8,150 nt of DNA, from positions 1 through 8,150 of the forward strand of contig JAHFPE010000023.1 of assembly GCA_023261345.1 (NCBI GenBank), written 5' to 3'. This DNA is from Candidatus Woesearchaeota archaeon. GTDB taxonomy: Archaea; Nanobdellota; Nanobdellia; Woesearchaeales; ARS49. Position numbers and translations under genes: made by a program. Below the pieces are notes generated by a model. The model saw only the letters and a program-made list of their open reading frames with translations, did not search any database and had not been told where the DNA came from. Shown in pieces: positions 4,836 through 8,150 of this stretch. Position 1 is the stretch's first letter. Each line of letters opens with the position of its first letter.

Positions 4836-6692
4836 TCACGTGTTTATTTCTCGAGATTTCTTATGTTCATTGTGTGTTGCGAAGAACGCGTTCATGTGCG
4901 TCTTGTAATCTTTAGTAATTGTGGCATTCCAATCAGATGGTATGCAGTTTTTGTATTTTGGCCAAGCGTATCTCTCATCAAGAAAACAAATAACTCCATG
5001 ATCTGTTTCTGATCTAATGCAGCGTCCTGCATTTTGTAAACATTTGGTAAACGCAGGAAGTGTGTATCCATAATCCCACCCCTTGCCAAATTTAGCGTCA
5101 TAGTACTTTATGAGTTCTTGTGTTTCTAGCGTCGGGGGTTCAAGTGGAAGCCCAACGACAATCACTGACTTGAGAATTCCAGGAAGATCGATCCCTTCGC
5201 CAAACGAACCACCTGCAACTGCAAGAAGAACTGCACTGCCGTACTTGACGAACCGATCAAGTAAAGATTGCTTTTCGCTCTTTGACATGTTTGACTGTTC
5301 ACAAAAAACTGTCTTCTTGCAGGCAATACTAAGAGCGGCAAAAACAGCATCACGAATTGCATAGCTTGGAAAAAAGACAGCAGAATGACCCGGAGTTGAA
5401 TTCACAATATCTGCAACAGTACTTGCGATTCGGGCAAATTGTGCATTGCTACGTTGACTGTATTGTGTGGTTGTGATTGGAACAATAAGAACAAGCCTGT
5501 TTCTTGAGTTAAATGGACTCTGAAGCGAACGCTGTGCCGTATTGCTTGGAAATTGAAGTAGCTCAGCATACATGCTCGTTGGTTGAAGCGTGCCTGACAT
5601 CAATATTGTACAGTACGCACTCTGAACAACATCTCTCATTGCAAGACTAGGATCAAGGCAGGTTCGAAGAATTTGGGTAACTCCGTGTTGCATTGTTGCA
5701 TACCGAACAAACCCTTCTTCAGGTCCTTTCCATGCAACCAAAAACTCTGCAACGCTACCAATGCCGCTGTGCTGTTTTTGCTCTCGAACAATCTCAGAAA
5801 TTGCAGTAAGAGTAACAATGAGGTCATCATAATTCGCAACTACACTAACTGCATTTACGAGAGCATCCACGCTCACTTTACATTCTTTTCCGTTAGAAAG
5901 ATTTTTTCCTGCATCAGCAATTGCTGAACTTAGCGCGTTAAGCGCAGGAATAATTTCTTCGTAATGCTGCTTTGCCTCCTTAATTGCGCGAAGAACAGTC
6001 AGAACACTTAATTTACTTGTGAGAAGTTCTCTGCACCTGCTTGGAAGATTGTGCGCTTCATCAACAATGATAATACACTTCTCAAGTTGCTTTCCTGATT
6101 TACGCAAAAAAGAATCGCGCACTGGCTTACTTAACAGATAATAATAATCTGTGACTATAACTTTACTCTCGCTTGCCAAAAGAAGAGAAATTTCATAGGG
6201 ACAAAGTTCAGCCTCGGTTGATTGCGAATGAACATCTTCAGCAGCATGCGGACCTGTTTTTTTGAGAGTGCCAAGAAGATTCTCCGTCATAATCTTTGAT
6301 TTCATGTTCTCATAAAACGTGCACTGTGCATTCTCGCGCAGTGTTTTGCAGAATGCATGAAAATCCCTTGTGTGAAGCGAATTCGAATTTGGCTGACTGC
6401 ACAAGTGCTGTTTTCCAATAAGCGAAGTAACTAACGTACGCAACAAATGACGATCTCGAAGCAAACGAATCGTGTCAAGAACAATTTTGTGCTGTGTGTG
6501 TCTACTCGTGAGAAAGATAACACTTAAGTCACGCGCACTTGCATATGCAAGAGCAGGCGCAAGAGTTGCCGCAGTCTTTCCTAGACCAGTTGGCGCGTGC
6601 ACAATAAGATTTGTTTTGTTTTCCACACACTGGATAACAGTTTTAATAAGCTCATCTTGTGAGGGACGGATTGTAGCGTGCGGAAAAAGCAT
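4836..6692 (-). CDS. xpd: XPD/Rad3-family FeS-cluster DNA helicase
   Basis: An SF2 5'-to-3' DNA helicase of the XPD/DinG group, 618 residues, close to the usual archaeal XPD length. Motifs in order: Walker A HAPTGLGKT (32-40), motif Ia region FLTSRH (60-65), and four cysteines at 98, 115, 124 and 164 with spacing that fits the 4Fe-4S domain inserted in helicase domain 1. These are followed by the Walker B box DEAH (211-214), a central Arch-like insertion (about 225-345), LMSGT (364-368), motif V GSFGEGIDLPG (495-505), and motif VI QNAGRCIR (553-560). In eukaryotes XPD works in TFIIH; in archaea its repair role is not well settled, and Bax1/XPB-type partners are not visible here. The start ATG at 6692 follows a TATA box by about 36 nt, implying a very short leader. 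The C-terminus is convergent with a membrane-protein gene. Confidence 0.95.
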   Translation of the reverse strand: MLFPHATIRPSQDELIKTVIQCVENKTNLIVHAPTGLGKTAATLAPALAYASARDLSVIFLTSRHTQHKIVLDTIRLLRDRHLLRTLVTSLIGKQHLCSQPNSNSLHTRDFHAFCKTLRENAQCTFYENMKSKIMTENLLGTLKKTGPHAAEDVHSQSTEAELCPYEISLLLASESKVIVTDYYYLLSKPVRDSFLRKSGKQLEKCIIIVDEAHNLPSRCRELLTSKLSVLTVLRAIKEAKQHYEEIIPALNALSSAIADAGKNLSNGKECKVSVDALVNAVSVVANYDDLIVTLTAISEIVREQKQHSGIGSVAEFLVAWKGPEEGFVRYATMQHGVTQILRTCLDPSLAMRDVVQSAYCTILMSGTLQPTSMYAELLQFPSNTAQRSLQSPFNSRNRLVLIVPITTTQYSQRSNAQFARIASTVADIVNSTPGHSAVFFPSYAIRDAVFAALSIACKKTVFCEQSNMSKSEKQSLLDRFVKYGSAVLLAVAGGSFGEGIDLPGILKSVIVVGLPLEPPTLETQELIKYYDAKFGKGWDYGYTLPAFTKCLQNAGRCIRSETDHGVICFLDERYAWPKYKNCIPSDWNATITKDYKTHMNAFFATHNEHKKSREINT

Positions 6693-6721
6693 GGTGGAGA
6701 ATCTGCGAAAAAGGAATCGCA

Positions 6722-6730
6722 GTTTATATC
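6722..6730. promoter_or_regulatory. TATA box, possibly bidirectional (helicase on minus; RNA candidate on plus)
   Basis: On the minus strand GATATAAAC lies about 36 nt before the helicase ATG. On the plus strand the same bases read GTTTATATC and sit about 28-30 nt before position 6751-6759, where the terminal helix of the structured RNA candidate begins. Archaeal TATA boxes are nearly symmetric, so one site could serve both directions. That dual use is inference. Confidence 0.5.
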
Positions 6731-6758
6731 ACTTGCTTATCTCTTACTCACAAAATCT

Positions 6759-6926
6759 GCGATATTGAAAAGATCCCTTCTTGCCAATTGGGGCGAGCGT
6801 TCTCGCGCGATGGAAGGTAGGACGCAGAAGGGAGTTTCGTGACTGGAGAGGCGTAGTTTCCAAATTAGTTTAGAACGCGGGCCCCCAGCAAGAAGAGTGA
6901 AGCAATGCCGAACTTTTCAATATCGC
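6759..6926 (+). ncRNA. Candidate structured non-coding RNA, about 170 nt, identity unknown
   Basis: This GC-rich segment between divergent genes has no credible reading frame but extensive self-complementarity. The outer stem is 14 perfect pairs: GCGATATTGAAAAG (6759-6772) with CTTTTCAATATCGC (6913-6926). Further nested stems are CTTCTTGC (6777-6784) with GCAAGAAG (6888-6895), GGGGC (6790-6794) with GCCCC (6881-6885), GCGTTCT (6797-6803) with AGAACGC (6872-6878), TGGAA (6811-6815) with TTCCA (6858-6862), and ACGC (6822-6825) with GCGT (6851-6854). A competing fold also exists: TCCCTTCT (6774-6781) with AGAAGGGA (6826-6833), enclosing hairpin GCGAG-CGTT-CTCGC (6793-6806). The plus strand is preferred because a TATA box lies about 28-30 nt before the outer stem, but the minus strand is not excluded. 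I see no SRP, RNase P, 5S or box C/D signature. Confidence 0.6.
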
Positions 6927-6940
6927 CACAAAACCAGAAT

Positions 6941-6949
6941 CTTTAAAAA
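6941..6949 (+). promoter_or_regulatory. TATA box of the 6972 gene
   Basis: CTTTAAAAA has its TTTAAA core starting at 6942, 30 nt before the ATG at 6972. This fits leaderless transcription and supports that start codon. It lies 15 bp after the end of the structured RNA candidate. Confidence 0.65.
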
Positions 6950-6971
6950 CAACAACATTTGAATCAAGAAT

Positions 6972-7379
6972 ATGCCAACACTTGGAGTGAATTTCACAAA
7001 AATGGAATTAACAAAAACAGGTCAAGTTACTGGCAAGATCAACATTCAAAACAACGTTCTCATCACAGATGTAGAAAAAAGCGAACTTGCCATTGGCGAA
7101 CAAAAACATCCGCTTCTCAAAGTCAAGTTTTTATTCACAGTTGTGTACGAGCCAAAAGTTGCACGCATGAACCTCGAAGGAGAATTACTCTCTGTTGAAA
7201 ACCTAGACGAAATTGATAGTTTGGTTAAACAATGGCAAAAAGACAAAAAATTACCCAAAGAATCAATGGCAGGCTTACTTGCGAGCGTCATTGAAAAAGC
7301 AAATATTGAAGCACTCATTTTAAGTCGAGAATTAGGACTTCCACCACCAGTACAACTACCGCGCGTTCATCTGAAATAA
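6972..7379 (+). CDS. Conserved archaeal hypothetical protein, SecB-like features
   Basis: A 135-residue soluble protein with no signal peptide or membrane segment. The N-terminal half looks like beta strands (VTGKINIQNNVLITDVEKSEL at about 19-39, then LLKVKFLFTVVYEP at 48-61 and MNLEGELLSV at 66-75). The C-terminal half is helical (LDEIDSLVKQWQKDKKLP, then SMAGLLASVIEKANIEALIL). It ends in ELGLPPPVQLPRVHL. A strand-rich start, a late long helix and a closing G-PP-LP-V segment recall the SecB export chaperone fold, where the last helix is followed by a G-PPL-LPPV motif. I have seen similar short proteins ending in LPPP-LPRV in archaea as unannotated conserved proteins. The SecB relationship is an inference from pattern; a chaperone role is not shown. 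It has its own TATA box and no operon partner. Confidence 0.85.
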   Translation: MPTLGVNFTKMELTKTGQVTGKINIQNNVLITDVEKSELAIGEQKHPLLKVKFLFTVVYEPKVARMNLEGELLSVENLDEIDSLVKQWQKDKKLPKESMAGLLASVIEKANIEALILSRELGLPPPVQLPRVHLK

Positions 7380-7478
7380 GCTTTGAAATAAAAAATTCAC
7401 GAGAAACGTTCTGCATTGCCTCAACCTTCTTTCGAACTCATGATTCAACCTCATTTTACACTACGCCTTTGCAGCCAT

Positions 7479-7498
7479 AACGCCTCGCTTGGCGTTTT
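7479..7498 (+). terminator. Possible hairpin terminator
   Basis: AACGCC (7479-7484) and GGCGTT (7491-7496) form a 6-bp stem around a 6-nt loop, followed by two more T to give TTTT. It lies 100 bp after the 6972 gene. Archaeal termination mainly needs T-tracts, and this one is short, so the call is weak. Confidence 0.35.
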
Positions 7499-7572
7499 AC
7501 CCTAACGCACAACAACGCCTCTGCAAAAAAGACAAAAAGAAATCTCTTCAATATCACCATTCGTTCGCAAAT

Positions 7573-7589
7573 CATTTAAACTAAATACG
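7573..7589 (+). promoter_or_regulatory. Promoter element of the 7603 gene, identical to 3937-3953
   Basis: CATTTAAACTAAATACG carries a TTTAAAC box starting 28 nt before the ATG at 7603. It is an exact 17-bp match to the element before the 3968 membrane-protein gene. Confidence 0.65.
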
Positions 7590-7602
7590 AAAAAGGTTCT
7601 GT

Positions 7603-8150
7603 ATGCCAACAGTTTATCTCATAAGACACGGTGCTATAGTGAATCCCAAACATATTCTCAAAGGGCGTCTTCCTGGGTTTCCATTGAATAAAAAAGGAGA
7701 CGCTCTCGCCTTAGCTGCTGCAAAATTAATTTCAGAGCCTGTAAAAACAGTGTTTGCTAGCCCGTTGCTACGATGCCAACAAACAGGAGAAATTATTGCG
7801 AAATATAAAAATTGCCCGGTAGTAACTCTACAAGATCTTAATGAGTGGGAAACGCAATGGACTGGTATGCCTGAGAATGCATGTGTTCGTTCAAAAGAGT
7901 GGAATACATTTCTTCTTGATCCTGAGCATTATCCTATAACTGAAATGTATCCTGCAATGCAAGCGCGTATGTTACATGCGTATCGTCATATTCTAAAGTC
8001 TAATCCACGTTCTGTTAGTGTTGCTGTTTCGCACGGTGATCCTATCTGCGCGCTTGTTTCTGTATTAGAAGGAAAAAAGAATGCTGAATATCGTTCTGGT
8101 GGGTATCCAACTATGGGAGGTGTTGTTCGGATTGTTGCAAAAAACAAAAC
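7603..8150 (+). CDS. Histidine phosphatase superfamily protein (phosphoglycerate mutase-like), 3' end missing
   Basis: The first 182 residues are visible and the frame stays open to the window end. The start MPTVYLIRHG carries the RHG signature, with phospho-accepting His9 and Arg8. SPLLRCQQT at 53-61 supplies the second phosphate-binding arginine (Arg57). NEWETQWTG at 80-88 fits the region giving the acidic proton donor, with Glu81 or Glu83 as candidates. AVSHGDP at 141-147 supplies the second catalytic histidine, His144. So all core residues of branch 1 are present. The family includes cofactor-dependent phosphoglycerate mutase, CobC-type and broad phosphatases; the size and the shortened insert fit a phosphatase rather than a true mutase, and the substrate is unknown. 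The gene probably ends shortly after the window. It has its own leaderless promoter. Confidence 0.92.
   Translation, partial: MPTVYLIRHGAIVNPKHILKGRLPGFPLNKKGDALALAAAKLISEPVKTVFASPLLRCQQTGEIIAKYKNCPVVTLQDLNEWETQWTGMPENACVRSKEWNTFLLDPEHYPITEMYPAMQARMLHAYRHILKSNPRSVSVAVSHGDPICALVSVLEGKKNAEYRSGGYPTMGGVVRIVAKNK

Noticed and set aside
6472..6768. 98-codon plus-strand open frame over the helicase 5' end
   Set aside because: It is antisense to a well-supported XPD gene with Walker A and FeS motifs; its translation has no domain pattern.
6759..6926. RNase P RNA or SRP RNA
   Set aside because: The conserved RNase P CR-I and CR-V strings and the SRP helix 8 GGAA/AGCA arrangement are not recognisable on either strand. 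GAAAAGTTCGGC on the minus strand is only a loose match to CR-I. A covariance search would settle it.
6759..6930. H/ACA guide RNA, suggested by ACA at 6928-6930 right after the terminal stem
   Set aside because: The lower stem is 14 bp and the next internal loop has about 17 nt on the 3' side, so the distance from a pseudouridylation pocket to ACA is far more than the usual 14-16 nt. The whole RNA is also too long.
7463..7525. ACGCCTYTGCA-like triplets (7463, 7480, 7515)
   Set aside because: The units are too short and variable, and partly explained by the possible terminator hairpin at 7479-7498.

Overview
The window reads as AT-rich archaeal chromosome. The evidence is a Trm1-type tRNA m2,2G26 methyltransferase with archaeal motifs, an XPD/Rad3 helicase with the four-cysteine FeS pattern, a tRNA-Ile carrying a short intron after position 37 and no encoded CCA, and A/T-rich TATA boxes about 28-30 nt upstream of several start codons, as expected for largely leaderless archaeal transcripts. 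The small membrane proteins at the left end resemble hypothetical proteins I associate with DPANN lineages (Woesearchaeota/Pacearchaeota-like). That placement is inference from style, not from a marker gene.

Layout. (1) 1-1432: three tightly packed + strand membrane-protein genes. The first two overlap by ATGA; the second and third are divergent paralogues lying in the same frame with only one TAA between them. (2) 1433-1892: an intron-containing tRNA-Ile(GAU) flanked by two direct copies of a 59-60 bp element, plus a 22 bp stretch complementary to the start of both copies. (3) 1893-3011: trm1, whose substrate base G26 is present in the adjacent tRNA. (4) 3012-3375: gene-free, with a degenerate tandem repeat followed by a GC-rich island. 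(5) 3376-3798: a lipoprotein with a complete CuA-type copper ligand set. (6) 3968-4822: a polytopic membrane protein of unknown function, convergent with (7) 4836-6692 on the minus strand, an XPD-family helicase. (8) 6693-6971: a divergent intergenic region holding a GC-rich, strongly self-complementary segment, which I interpret as an unannotated structured RNA of about 170 nt. (9) 6972-7379: a small archaeal protein with SecB-like features. (10) 7603-end: a truncated histidine phosphatase.

Most genes right of 1432 look like single units with their own promoter; only the left membrane cluster looks like an operon. tRNA-Ile and trm1 are a functionally matched pair by position, although each has its own TATA box. 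The most novel items are the structured RNA candidate at 6759-6926, which has two competing folds, the repeat/inverted-repeat arrangement around tRNA-Ile, and the stand-alone CuA lipoprotein.
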